The position numbers were made by a program, and so were the translations under genes. Below are positions 6,456 through 15,238 of a stretch of 32,802 nucleotides of DNA, piece by piece. The notes under the pieces were generated by a model, which did not search any database, had not been told where the DNA came from, and saw nothing but the letters and a program-made list of their open reading frames with translations. The stretch is from Nitrospiraceae bacterium (lineage in GTDB: Bacteria > Nitrospirota > Thermodesulfovibrionia > UBA6902), in the NCBI GenBank assembly GCA_003599275.1, contig QZJG01000060.1, positions 88,854 to 121,655 of the forward strand, written 5' to 3'. The stretch's first letter is position 1. Each line of letters begins with the position of its first letter.

Positions 6456-7322
6456 TCATGTCTTATTAATAAGCTTTCTTAAATCATCAATATCAAGTAT
6501 TGATTCGCCTTGATGTAACATTGCATGACAATTTGGACAAACAGGACATAAATCTTCAATAGGATTTACTTCATACTCTTGTCTGATTTCAGATAGCGGT
6601 TTTACGTGATGGACATGAATAAAACCCTCCCCGATTTTTCCATATACTTTTCCAAAATTGAAGCCGCAAACAATGCAATCTATTCCATAATGGGAAATAC
6701 ATTCTTTTCGAGCTGTTGGATCTCTTTCATATCTATCCACTACTACGGTTGTCACAGAACCTTCTTTATACTTTTTTATATCTGAAATTTCATCAGGATA
6801 AATGGTAAGTTCTCCTTCTGCTGAAATATGCTCAAGCCCTTTATCTATCGTGTGAACATCCTCTATTTTCTTGGACTCAAGGGATTTCTGACTATTTAAT
6901 TTAGCAAAGTATTCAAAACGTTCATTGGCATTTTGTCCCTTTATATTTTTAGCTTCTTTCCATTCTTGAAAGCACTCTCCGTGAAGAAATTGATTTTTAA
7001 TTTCTTCACCTTGTTCTCCAAGATGTTTTCCAATTAATACGATATAACCCGGCCTGCTGATATCTCCTGATATTTTTTTTGTATCCTCTTCTTGTTCATA
7101 TAGATTTCTGTGTTTATCAAAAAAATTGCGATCATAAAGTCTCACGGTGATGCCTTTGCTATCATCACAATAATAGAACCATTTTATTCGTTGATGTTCA
7201 AAAGATTTCAATTTTTCAAATAATTCTTTTTTATACTTGATTAAACCGTTACCTTTAACAATATTCTCCATGCACCTCACGCAATGTTCAAAGTTATCAA
7301 TCCTTACAAGATAGCTACCCAT
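6456..7322 (-). CDS. McrA-like HNH endonuclease
   Basis: 288 aa. The C-terminal third is a well-formed HNH (beta-beta-alpha-metal) nuclease: CIVCGF (C216, C219), HVHHVKPLSE (H236, H238, H239), Asn253 and CPVCPNCHAMLH (C262, C265, H266, H270). The cysteines should hold a structural zinc, and the histidines and Asn the catalytic metal. The string NPIEDLCPVCPNCHAMLH closely resembles the nuclease part of EcoKMcrA, a type IV enzyme cutting modified DNA. Residues 1-190 are charged, AT-rich in codon choice and unrecognised; they may sense the target. GGAGG precedes the ATG. Upstream lies one copy of the CTGCCA/TGGCAG operator and a leader shared with the helicase unit, so it probably belongs to the same regulon. 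Confidence 0.85.
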   Translation of the reverse strand: MGSYLVRIDNFEHCVRCMENIVKGNGLIKYKKELFEKLKSFEHQRIKWFYYCDDSKGITVRLYDRNFFDKHRNLYEQEEDTKKISGDISRPGYIVLIGKHLGEQGEEIKNQFLHGECFQEWKEAKNIKGQNANERFEYFAKLNSQKSLESKKIEDVHTIDKGLEHISAEGELTIYPDEISDIKKYKEGSVTTVVVDRYERDPTARKECISHYGIDCIVCGFNFGKVYGKIGEGFIHVHHVKPLSEIRQEYEVNPIEDLCPVCPNCHAMLHQGESILDIDDLRKLINKT

Positions 7323-7480
7323 TCATCCCTCCTGTCTTCCTCACTCATTCGATTATCCCTGCTTAGCGCCATCCTCCAGCACAGCCTGAACTGCAGAATA
7401 GGGTGCCGGCTTTTTTTATACTATACCTAACCCTGCCTGCCAGCATTATGGCAGGATGAATCTTTAAACTACTTGAGAAA
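7323..7480 (-). repeat. Leader repeat, copy A (operator to ribosome binding site)
   Basis: From the operator down to the HNH ribosome binding site the minus strand is clearly similar to 14136-14270: shared blocks include GGTATA with an A-run, CCCTAT, GCAG, TCAGG and GCTGGAGG. Both copies have a WYL gene 3' end immediately upstream, so a block of WYL tail, operator and leader has been duplicated. Confidence 0.7.
7420..7455 (-). promoter_or_regulatory. Operator A and promoter of the HNH gene
   Basis: CCTGCCA (7436-7442) and TGGCAGG (7449-7455) form a perfect palindrome around GCATTA. About ten bases downstream on the minus strand is a -10-like TATAGT (7425-7420). The same 18-bp core recurs near 14231 and 15251, so this is a candidate binding site for the island's WYL regulator. 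Confidence 0.65.
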
Positions 7481-7582
7481 TTACTGGAATTTATTTATTG
7501 CACCTTTGAACTCGGCATATATTTTATCCCTTAACTGCATTGGTGCGATAACCTCCACATGAGGCAGCCAGAGGTAATCCAT
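7481..7582 (-). pseudogene. C-terminal remnant of a second WYL regulator
   Basis: An open frame of 33 codons reading WLPHVEVIAP, LRD, IYAEFKGAINKFQ and stop matches the last 31 residues of the WYL protein encoded at 14271-15197, at both DNA and protein level. The remainder of this copy is missing; the ATPase gene ends 28 bp upstream. It is a decayed duplicate, not a working gene. Confidence 0.8.
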
Positions 7583-7587
7583 GTCTG

Positions 7588-7603
7588 ATAATATCAGCTT
7601 TTG
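7588..7603. repeat. 16-bp direct repeat, copy 1, just after the ATPase gene
   Basis: ATAATATCAGCTTTTG is identical to 10808-10823, which lies in the 3' end of the helicase gene. The pair brackets the GHKL ATPase gene. Confidence 0.7.
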
Positions 7604-7609
7604 TTCTCG

Positions 7610-10600
7610 CTATTTACTCAAGATCGTTTTCAGATCAAACCAGTGAGTACCGACAAAAAGCAACTTAAATTCTCTTCCAGCGAGCTTTACAGAAATCTCT
7701 ACGGATGACGCAGTATCATCCGCATCAAGATGGAGAATGTCATGTTGGATGGCCTTGTCGTCTGTCTCTCTGGCGTGTTGATACATAGCTGCACAGGTGG
7801 GACAAAGCGCGAGGCGATTTTCAAAGTGGTGCTGATCGAGTCCGCGCACGCATTGAATGGCTTCGAAATAATGAGCCTTGACTATCTTAAAAGGCATTTC
7901 AGCGTGGCAGCACTGGCAAATTAACTGTTTATCCGAGTTCGTGTACTTGGCACGAAGGTAGGCTTTTGCCTCTGCGACAACACTGCTAACTCCAGGCTGA
8001 ATAGCGCGTTCACGGCTGACACTTTCTTTTGTCGGCGCATTTTCTCGCCGCTCCAGCACCCTTTTTCGACGTCGCTCAGGATTCCTAACCGATTCCGAGG
8101 GTTGCTCGACCCGCCTTGTATATTGCGCAAGAATATCTTCGGGGGGGATACCAGCCTCTTTCACCTTCAGCCACTTAGCCAATTCCTCTGCTGAGTCGAA
8201 GCCGTTATCTTTGGCGCTTTGGTCTCTGGCCTTGTATTCCTCGCACTGTTTCTTCGCATTCTCGCCGACGCCGATAGCGGTCAATAAGCCATTGCGATCA
8301 TCGTATGGGAAGTCAATACGCAGATCGTCTTTCGTCATGTCCTGAGGTTTTTTAAAATCTCCAGATTTGTCTGGAATCCATGCATGGCGTTTCAGGTGAT
8401 AAACGAGTTGAGACTCTACTTCCCTTATTGGGTACTGTTGATTTGGTCGACAACGTGCCTTTGCAGATTTGGAAGAGGCATGAATAAGGGCATCCCATAG
8501 CAGACAACTTGCTGATACTGATTTCATATCTAAATACTTGTCAATATAGGAAATCGAATAATCCTCATTGATTGCAGTACTAGTCCATTTCGTTCTATGG
8601 CGATTCCTGTCTTGCCATAACACACCAGTATGTGGATTTTCATGAGTTCCCACATTTTTTATTTCCAGCTCATGCATTATTCCAATCATTTTCAAGAATG
8701 CTGTAAAATCTTTCAAATGGGTCTCGCTCAGTTTATCCTTATAGCTGTCATAGATCGGAATCTTACCATGAATACTTACCATCTCAGAAAGTCCGGTTTC
8801 TATGTAAGGGTTATCCAGACATAGCTGATCGGGTTTGAGCCAGTATAGCTCATTATCATGTGAAACACCAAGCAAAAAAGTTTTATTGCTGAATATGCCA
8901 CCTTCGTTAGGATTTTTCTTCCAATAGGCAATGAACTGCTTTATATCTTTGTAGTAGCTTTCTCTTACTTGCGTAGGTGGCGATTTATATTGAGCCAGCT
9001 TCAATTCTATCACTGCCTTAGCGTCGAAAAGGCGCACACCAGATTTCTCCAAAAAAGAGTAGGCGAATTTTTTCCGCTCTTCCGCTTTGCCGGTGCTATA
9101 GACAGTTGGCTTGACAAAACTAATGTTAGTCGGAGGAGTTGTCTCAGCGTTAGGAGGGAAGAAAGCTTCTTCGGGTGCTATATGCTCAGATGATTCACTG
9201 TGATCAGTTTCAACTCTTACGATGCGCAAAGTGCTTACGTCCACTCTTTTATAGTGAGTCTCGCAAACCTCGCCCAGTAAGGCATAAAAACGCATAAGCC
9301 AGGCATCATCTTTCCCGACTATCCAGTCTTCGATACGTCGCTTGTGTTGGGTGTTTTCTTCTCTTTGCTGATCTGAGTACGGAAAACTGTATGGCTTGTT
9401 TATTGCTCTGGCAATCTCGCTCCATCCCCACTCATTAATCTTTAGGCTGTCGAGAAAACGGTCTTCCCGCTGATTTTGCTGAGGCGGATTGGCGGCCCAC
9501 AATGGAGGATCACAACTCGTCAGCAATGATAAGTCGTCGTCATTTAAGACATCTACGATTTTGGCGGGACCACGATAAAGTCCGCTCGCTTTCGCATGAG
9601 TACCACATTTTGTCGGGGTAAGCGATTCATTCTTGAATGCATGGACAATGGCCGTGCGAATTGGTTCGTAGAAAGGCGGTAAGTTATCGATAATATTGGG
9701 CATAACCGCCAGAAAACCTACGGTCAACAAGTCTTGGTCGCGGATAGAAAAGAGCGATTCAACTATGAGATCGGCGACATGGCTGCACAGATGTTGGTTG
9801 GCCTTGCATTCACGTACGCTGTCCCGCGCAACAGTCGAGGCAAATGGCGCATGGAGATGGAAGCGCAGGTTGGAAGTCTCCTTATCGGCGGGGAAGTAGA
9901 TGGATACTTGTCCACGGTCAAGTGGTATGATCTTCCATGTCGATTTGCGTTTCTTCTTGTCTTTCTCTTCAACGATGCTGTAAGCCACAGCAATACGACA
10001 GGTCTTGGGCTTAGCGTCCTCATCCACCACCTCAACTTCTTTTTGAAAACGTAGCCAATGCGATACAGTATCGCTGCCCCCTGGATGACTGGCGCGAATC
10101 TCGATCCGTCCTCCTTTATGGTCAATGCGCTCCAGCGCGCCGAGAGAACCATCAGGGAGAAGGTATTCAATCTTGCGGATATGACTCAAGAACAGCAAGG
10201 TATTGTCGCCCAAGGCTCGAAGACCCTCTTCAATTTCTGTCAGTGCTTTTTTGGAGGGTTTTTTCGGATTGTCGAATGGAAAAATGAAACGAGTTTCCCG
10301 TTCACCCATGCGCGGTCGCGTGACACCATTCGGTTCCGGCACTACAAGATCATGGATGCGGAAATGGAATTCACCAGAGTGTATTTCCGGAGTATTGGTG
10401 TAGGCAAATACCGACTTAAAGCCGATTCCGAACTTTCCAATACTAGTGGGGTCATTGATTTTTGTGCTTTTTCCACTAAAACTGGTAATCGCCTTAACAT
10501 CTGAATAAGAAAAAAGACCATCACCATTGTGCTCGAATTCAAGAGAACTTTCGTTCAAGACAAAGCGAACTACTGAAGCTCCAGCACTCTTGATGACATT

Positions 10601-10762
10601 TTTATCGCGCGCATCCTCAGCGTTTTGGAGCAATTCAAAAATAAAATGAGCTTTGTGTGGGTAAAGGTTCGTCAACAGTTCTTTGAAACTGGCGTCTTCT
10701 CCTCGCCGTCGCAATACATCAATCAACTCTAAGCCACTCTGCCTTAGTTCTTCGAGTTTCAA
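7610..10762 (-). CDS. Sacsin-like GHKL ATPase with C-terminal HNH-like zinc motif
   Basis: 1050-aa cytoplasmic protein. Residues about 1-220 are a GHKL (Hsp90/histidine-kinase-type) ATPase: N-box FELLQNAEDA with Asn47, HNGDGLF (Asp81) and SIGKFGIGFKSVFAYTN (108-124). This arrangement is that of sacsin-like ATPases common in bacterial defence islands. The middle is unrecognised. The C-terminus (about 942-1050) carries ICQCC, a His at 964, HH at 978-979, Asn982, CPTC at 987-990 and His996, an HNH/treble-clef-like pattern that could be a nuclease or zinc-binding domain. The start is TTG at 10762, whose bases overlap the helicase stop (TTGA), implying translational coupling; no nearer ATG exists. 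Base composition differs from the helicase gene, and a 16-bp repeat flanks the gene. Confidence 0.82.
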   Translation of the reverse strand: MKLEELRQSGLELIDVLRRRGEDASFKELLTNLYPHKAHFIFELLQNAEDARDKNVIKSAGASVVRFVLNESSLEFEHNGDGLFSYSDVKAITSFSGKSTKINDPTSIGKFGIGFKSVFAYTNTPEIHSGEFHFRIHDLVVPEPNGVTRPRMGERETRFIFPFDNPKKPSKKALTEIEEGLRALGDNTLLFLSHIRKIEYLLPDGSLGALERIDHKGGRIEIRASHPGGSDTVSHWLRFQKEVEVVDEDAKPKTCRIAVAYSIVEEKDKKKRKSTWKIIPLDRGQVSIYFPADKETSNLRFHLHAPFASTVARDSVRECKANQHLCSHVADLIVESLFSIRDQDLLTVGFLAVMPNIIDNLPPFYEPIRTAIVHAFKNESLTPTKCGTHAKASGLYRGPAKIVDVLNDDDLSLLTSCDPPLWAANPPQQNQREDRFLDSLKINEWGWSEIARAINKPYSFPYSDQQREENTQHKRRIEDWIVGKDDAWLMRFYALLGEVCETHYKRVDVSTLRIVRVETDHSESSEHIAPEEAFFPPNAETTPPTNISFVKPTVYSTGKAEERKKFAYSFLEKSGVRLFDAKAVIELKLAQYKSPPTQVRESYYKDIKQFIAYWKKNPNEGGIFSNKTFLLGVSHDNELYWLKPDQLCLDNPYIETGLSEMVSIHGKIPIYDSYKDKLSETHLKDFTAFLKMIGIMHELEIKNVGTHENPHTGVLWQDRNRHRTKWTSTAINEDYSISYIDKYLDMKSVSASCLLWDALIHASSKSAKARCRPNQQYPIREVESQLVYHLKRHAWIPDKSGDFKKPQDMTKDDLRIDFPYDDRNGLLTAIGVGENAKKQCEEYKARDQSAKDNGFDSAEELAKWLKVKEAGIPPEDILAQYTRRVEQPSESVRNPERRRKRVLERRENAPTKESVSRERAIQPGVSSVVAEAKAYLRAKYTNSDKQLICQCCHAEMPFKIVKAHYFEAIQCVRGLDQHHFENRLALCPTCAAMYQHARETDDKAIQHDILHLDADDTASSVEISVKLAGREFKLLFVGTHWFDLKTILSK

Positions 10763-13700
10763 TTCCCGACCTCTATAACCATAATCCCAAAAGCTACAGG
10801 CTCGCTTATAATATCAGCTTTTGCCTTTGCATCTTCTATCTCTTTCATGCGTCTCTGAAAATCAGCCTCAGCAGATGTAATCTGGCTAATCCTCATACGC
10901 TTAATCCTGTCATTCTCAGCCCTGCTTAATAGATCATTCAGTTGATTTAGTCTTGCATTATGACTTGTTTTTAAACTCTCAGTGCGAAATTCTATCATGC
11001 GGTTATTGTTCTGGATATGTTTATCTCTTGCAGTAATCCATAGACCGTAATGCTGTTTATCCAGTTCGTCAAAGATATGATTTCCCGGCAGTTCATAAAG
11101 GCCTTCTGCATCGGTTGCTGTTGTAATCAACTGCATAAAAGAGCGAGACACGGCATCTGAATTACAGACCACCTGCAGTTCTGCATCTGATTTGACCCCT
11201 GTCTTTTGCCATTGATAAACAGCAAATGGATACTTCCCGGATGGTATTGAATAGCCAGAAGTTCTTACTATGACATAAAGAGGAGGCTTTTCATGAAGTA
11301 CAGACGCCGCCTGACGTATAAGCGGATGAACAGGGGTAATAAAAACAATGTCTCGATTTTCTGTAGCGAACGTGGCATCAAAAGTAACCGGAAGATATGC
11401 ATCTCCACCCTTAAGCCATTTTTCCCATTCCCTATAGACGGGAGAAGATTGTTTTGGTATCTGCCGGTAATCTGACAGAAGTTTGTTTCTTGCTTCCTGA
11501 TTTAACCTTAATGTTTTTGAGTCCTTCTCCCCTAAAAGTGTTTGTTCCGTTCCTGTGACTTTTTGCAAATACGTCTCTACAAGATTCTGAAGTGCTTCGG
11601 GACTTAGCCAGAAACTGCTCGCATCTTCAATATCCTTTTTCGCTCTATCCATCGGCAGACTAAGCCCGAATAACTCTGCTTGCCTTTCTTCCAATTCGTC
11701 CTGTTCCATTTGAAGGCGGAGCTCATTATCTGCAAGCTGCTGGAATTTTCTTTTCCGTTCATCCTCAGTAAGTTTATAATTTTCTGCTATATCCATTATC
11801 TGCCGGCTGATTTTCCCTAATATTTCCTCACTGCCTCCAAGACTTCTTTGAAAAACCCCGATTCTTATAAGGCAGCGCTCATATATATCGGCATCTACTG
11901 TGTCAGGAGTGATGAAATTGTAAACAAGAACAGTCTCGCTTTTCTGCCCATATCTGTCTATGCGACCAATACGCTGTTCAACTTTCATGGGGTTCCATGG
12001 TATATCATAATTAACCATACAATCGCAGAATTGATAATCCAACCCTTCGCAACCGACTTCAGAAGAAAGCAAAATATCTATTGCATCCGTGTTCTCTTTT
12101 GGCAGGCTGAAACGATGCCTTAAATCTTGTCTATCATAATCTTTAATGTCCCCGTGTATAAGTCCGATTCTGATACCACTGTTAATTAATTTTGTGTGGA
12201 GATAACCAAGTGTATGCCTGAATGTGCTAAAAAGTAATATCTTATTATTAGAAATAAGTTGTTTTTGCTTTACAATGTTAAGGAGGGCTTCGGATTTAGG
12301 ATCTTTTTTATCCAAATTGCTGCCCATATCTATTATTGACTGAAATTTCTTCATTAGGGACGACAGGTCTTTTTTATCTAATTCCTTAATTGTTTCATTA
12401 AATGTTTCTAAAGATTCAGCCCACTCCTCTTCAAGGCTATCTCCTTCAACAATCCTTGCTAAATTCCTTCGTAAAATAACCTGTAATAATGGGGCAAGAC
12501 CATGAATACAGCTTGACGCCTGTCTTCTCAACGTTGTCATCATGAATTTAATCTGTTGGGAATCATGAATCAGAGATAATATTTCAGCCTGAAGTTCCAA
12601 TAATGAATCATGTAACTTTTTCTGATCAGGGGTAAATTCAACGGTAACGGTTTCGGGTTTGCGAATTGTAAAAGCCCCTATGTCCCTCCTTCTTGTTCTA
12701 TTAATCAAAGTTGAGAATGTATGAAATTGTTCTGTGGTTCGGACAAATTCAAGGCGTTGCTCTGAGGACAAAGGATTTTCAAGAAGTGTTATTGCCTGTT
12801 GAAAATCAGGATTGCTTTGCAGCATTATTTGCCCCCAACTTGTTGAAGATGCCATACTTAAAGCATCCCTGCTTTTTGCCTCCCATTGAGGTTGAGCGGC
12901 ACGAGCAAAATCTATTGCCTGATTAATGAACGGATTAGGCTCTGCCATGTGTTCGAAACTGCTGCGGTCAATAATCAAGTCCGGACGTAACAGGTTAAGC
13001 AGGACATAAAGATCATTATCTCCCAATTGTATAGGTGTTGCAGAGAGGTGGAGTACCGCCTCTGCATTGTCACAGAAATATCGCGCTACCTGATGAATAT
13101 AAGTGTTTGTATTACGCAAATGATGCGCCTCGTCAATTATAACGAGGTCAAACTGAACCGGCGGGTCAAGTTCAAGGAGACCCTTCTGTTTCTTCCTGCC
13201 TTTTCCTTCTCCGGTTAAAAGCGCCTCATTGAAAAGTGAAAAAGGCATTATGGTTTTACTGTGCTGAGACGGCCATGTGCCGTCTAAATCCGTTTCATTA
13301 ATACAGTAACGTACAGCAGGGCCATCAAGGTGTGTAAATTCTTCATCAAACCTCTTTAACTCAAGCTGCCACTTTCGATCAGTAACAAGAGGCTTGGGAC
13401 ACAAAACCAATATAGATTTAATATCCATTCTCGCCTGCAATTCACGGAGAATTAATCCAGCTTCAATAGTCTTACCTACCCCCACTTCATCTGCAATTAA
13501 CAGCCTTGGGCGATCAGAGCGGATGAGTTTCATAACGGGTTTAAATTGAAATGGGATAAAGTTGACTCTTGCAGAATGCAGGGAATAAAGAGACGCAATT
13601 CCAGGATGATTGATTTGTATTGCCGTTAATCGTGCATTAAATAATTTCAGCGGTATCGGCTTTATTTCTTCTTCTGCCAGTTGCGAAGGAACTATTTGGC

Positions 13701-13854
13701 TTGCGTAGTATATATTCTTAGAATTTCCATGAAAAACTTCATAACGTGCTTCGTGATCGCCTTGCAGTACTCTTGTGATAACACCAACAATTGATGGGTT
13801 AGATTTTAAAGTGACCATTTGCCCAATTTGAAATTTACTTTCACTCAAAGCCAA
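10759..13854 (-). CDS. SNF2-family helicase, RapA/HepA-like
   Basis: 1031-aa superfamily 2 DNA translocase. An N-terminal Tudor-like segment (about 9-55: QMVTLKSNPSIVGVITRV) resembles RapA. Helicase motifs follow in order: motif I ADEVGVGKTIEAG (121-133), motif II DEAH (241-244), motif III SATP (271-274), then in the second lobe LLSSEVGCEGLDYQ and QRIGRIDRYGQ (motifs V-VI). The final third is charged and probably coiled. Such proteins remodel nucleoprotein or translocate on DNA; in defence systems they are coupled to effectors. The gene is directly followed, with overlapping stop and start, by the GHKL ATPase gene, suggesting one complex. It starts at TTG 13854 after AGAGGA; no better start is visible. 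Operator B lies about 380 bp upstream. Confidence 0.88.
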   Translation of the reverse strand: MALSESKFQIGQMVTLKSNPSIVGVITRVLQGDHEARYEVFHGNSKNIYYASQIVPSQLAEEEIKPIPLKLFNARLTAIQINHPGIASLYSLHSARVNFIPFQFKPVMKLIRSDRPRLLIADEVGVGKTIEAGLILRELQARMDIKSILVLCPKPLVTDRKWQLELKRFDEEFTHLDGPAVRYCINETDLDGTWPSQHSKTIMPFSLFNEALLTGEGKGRKKQKGLLELDPPVQFDLVIIDEAHHLRNTNTYIHQVARYFCDNAEAVLHLSATPIQLGDNDLYVLLNLLRPDLIIDRSSFEHMAEPNPFINQAIDFARAAQPQWEAKSRDALSMASSTSWGQIMLQSNPDFQQAITLLENPLSSEQRLEFVRTTEQFHTFSTLINRTRRRDIGAFTIRKPETVTVEFTPDQKKLHDSLLELQAEILSLIHDSQQIKFMMTTLRRQASSCIHGLAPLLQVILRRNLARIVEGDSLEEEWAESLETFNETIKELDKKDLSSLMKKFQSIIDMGSNLDKKDPKSEALLNIVKQKQLISNNKILLFSTFRHTLGYLHTKLINSGIRIGLIHGDIKDYDRQDLRHRFSLPKENTDAIDILLSSEVGCEGLDYQFCDCMVNYDIPWNPMKVEQRIGRIDRYGQKSETVLVYNFITPDTVDADIYERCLIRIGVFQRSLGGSEEILGKISRQIMDIAENYKLTEDERKRKFQQLADNELRLQMEQDELEERQAELFGLSLPMDRAKKDIEDASSFWLSPEALQNLVETYLQKVTGTEQTLLGEKDSKTLRLNQEARNKLLSDYRQIPKQSSPVYREWEKWLKGGDAYLPVTFDATFATENRDIVFITPVHPLIRQAASVLHEKPPLYVIVRTSGYSIPSGKYPFAVYQWQKTGVKSDAELQVVCNSDAVSRSFMQLITTATDAEGLYELPGNHIFDELDKQHYGLWITARDKHIQNNNRMIEFRTESLKTSHNARLNQLNDLLSRAENDRIKRMRISQITSAEADFQRRMKEIEDAKAKADIISEPVAFGIMVIEVGN
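10808..10823. repeat. 16-bp direct repeat, copy 2, inside the helicase 3' end
   Basis: Encodes part of the AKADII segment near the helicase C-terminus and is identical to 7588-7603. See the partner copy. Confidence 0.7.
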
Positions 13855-14000
13855 CTTATATTTCCTCTATTAAAGCAGTATCAATTAGCATACACTTTTC
13901 ATTTCCCCATCTGACCATCAGCCTTTTTCATTTCATTAAAAAAACATCCAGCAATACTATCGGAAATTAATAGTACTAAGGCCTTCGTATTTAAACATTT
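13855..14000. other. AT-rich gap before the helicase gene
   Basis: This part of the 416-bp space 13855-14270 shows no gene, strong hairpin or clear promoter; weak -10-like hexamers occur on the minus strand. The rest of the space holds the 44-aa ORF, leader copy B and operator B. Confidence 0.5.
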
Positions 14001-14135
14001 TTAAATTATTTTGGTAAAGAAGAAAAACGCAGGAGAAAGACGCAGGCGATCATATGTCCAACCGCCATCCAAATCTTGTATCATATCTCCTGATATGGCA
14101 ATCCTTTTATCCATACATTCCATTCTTCCTTCCAT
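14001..14135 (-). CDS. Small ORF (44 aa) in the helicase leader
   Basis: An ATG at 14135, preceded by GAGGAGG at good spacing, opens a 44-codon frame starting MEGRMECMDKRIAISGDM. It occupies the position where the HNH gene begins in the duplicated leader, so it is the first frame downstream of operator B. It could be a small regulatory or toxin-neutralising peptide, a leader peptide for the helicase, or a stump of a lost gene. I recognise no family. Confidence 0.35.
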   Translation of the reverse strand: MEGRMECMDKRIAISGDMIQDLDGGWTYDRLRLSPAFFFFTKII

Positions 14136-14270
14136 CGTTCCTCCTCTTTTATTCTTATTCTGCGCATCCCTCCAGCATCCTGATCTGCGGGATAGGGCGC
14201 CTACTGTTTTTACAATATACCAACCCCACTCTGACAGCATCATGGCAGTCTGAAAATTATGGCATCAGCA
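14136..14270 (-). repeat. Leader repeat, copy B, with operator B
   Basis: Similar to 7323-7480. Contains operator B, CTGACAGCATCATGGCAG at 14231-14248 (outer arms CTGaCA/TGGCAG), then a -10-like TATATT and the shared blocks down to GAGGAGG. It lies immediately after the WYL gene stop and upstream of the 44-aa ORF and helicase gene, so it probably drives the helicase-ATPase unit. Confidence 0.65.
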
Positions 14271-15197
14271 CTATTGAAACTTATTTATTGCCCCCCGGAG
14301 CTCAGTATATATAGTATCCCTTAATTTCTTTGGTGCGATAACCTCCACATGAGGCAGCCAGCGGTAAATCCAGGTCTTGATCCCTTCCGTCCCGTTGACC
14401 CTGAATCTGACCTCGATACCGCCGTCTTTCAGTTCTTTTATCTTCTGGCTCTGGTGCCACTTTTTTCTTGTGATAAAAGCCTTGCCCGCCGCATCAACGC
14501 GTAAAACCACATCAACAGGTTTTCCGTCAATTACGGAGCCGAAAGAATTTGACAGTTCATCCTCCGGCGAAATATCTACAGGTACAAAGTGCTTGTTCAG
14601 GACCTTTATAGAGGATATTCTGTCAAGGGCGAAAGTCCTGAAGTCATTTCTGAGATGACAATGACCCCTCAGATACCAGATATCATCATTATAAAAGAGA
14701 TAGTACGGATCAATCTCACGCGAGATTGTCTTGCTTGAATAAACGCTTTTGTATGCAAATGCCACTGTTTTGAAATTGGTTATGGCATGTTGAAGGCTAC
14801 TCATATTACCGGTTACAAGCGCCGGAGGTTGAGCAGCTTTAAATATTAGATAGTTCGGCAGGCCGGTCTCTTTCATGTCAAGCCTCTGTTCAAGGCTGTT
14901 CAGACCCTTCTCTATGCCTGTCCCGAAATTTTTCAGGAGGTTCTTCGCAAGAGCAAATGAGAGGCTCTCCTCCACAGAGAGGTTTGGTTTCTTCAGACTG
15001 AATCCCTCAACAAAACGATAAGTCCCTTTTTCTCTGTCATAATGTATGGGGAAGCCGGCAATCTGCAATGTCTGAAGATAACGGTGAACACTCCTTTCAC
15101 TGACCTCGATATCATTTATTAAAGAATAAACCGTGACTTTTTCATTGCGGTCAAGCTTGTTGAGGATTGTTATCAGTGAATCAAATTTGTTTGACAT
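14271..15197 (-). CDS. WYL-domain transcriptional regulator
   Basis: 308 aa. An N-terminal HTH_11-type winged helix (about 1-65: SLITILNKLDRNEKVTVYSL, SERSVHRYLQTL) is followed by a WYL domain (about 130-215) that contains the literal motif DIWYLRGHC and RTFALDRI, and by a WCX-type tail ending LPHVEVIAPKKLRD. WYL regulators of this layout (PafC/BrxR/CapW relatives) commonly control defence loci and may sense nucleic-acid ligands. An operator identical in core to those upstream of the HNH and helicase units lies just upstream of this gene, suggesting autoregulation and control of the whole island. AAGGGG precedes the ATG. Confidence 0.9.
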   Translation of the reverse strand: MSNKFDSLITILNKLDRNEKVTVYSLINDIEVSERSVHRYLQTLQIAGFPIHYDREKGTYRFVEGFSLKKPNLSVEESLSFALAKNLLKNFGTGIEKGLNSLEQRLDMKETGLPNYLIFKAAQPPALVTGNMSSLQHAITNFKTVAFAYKSVYSSKTISREIDPYYLFYNDDIWYLRGHCHLRNDFRTFALDRISSIKVLNKHFVPVDISPEDELSNSFGSVIDGKPVDVVLRVDAAGKAFITRKKWHQSQKIKELKDGGIEVRFRVNGTEGIKTWIYRWLPHVEVIAPKKLRDTIYTELRGAINKFQ

Positions 15198-15238
15198 ATA
15201 GTCCCCTTCTTTAATTTGATTATCCTGAGAAGTAGTAT

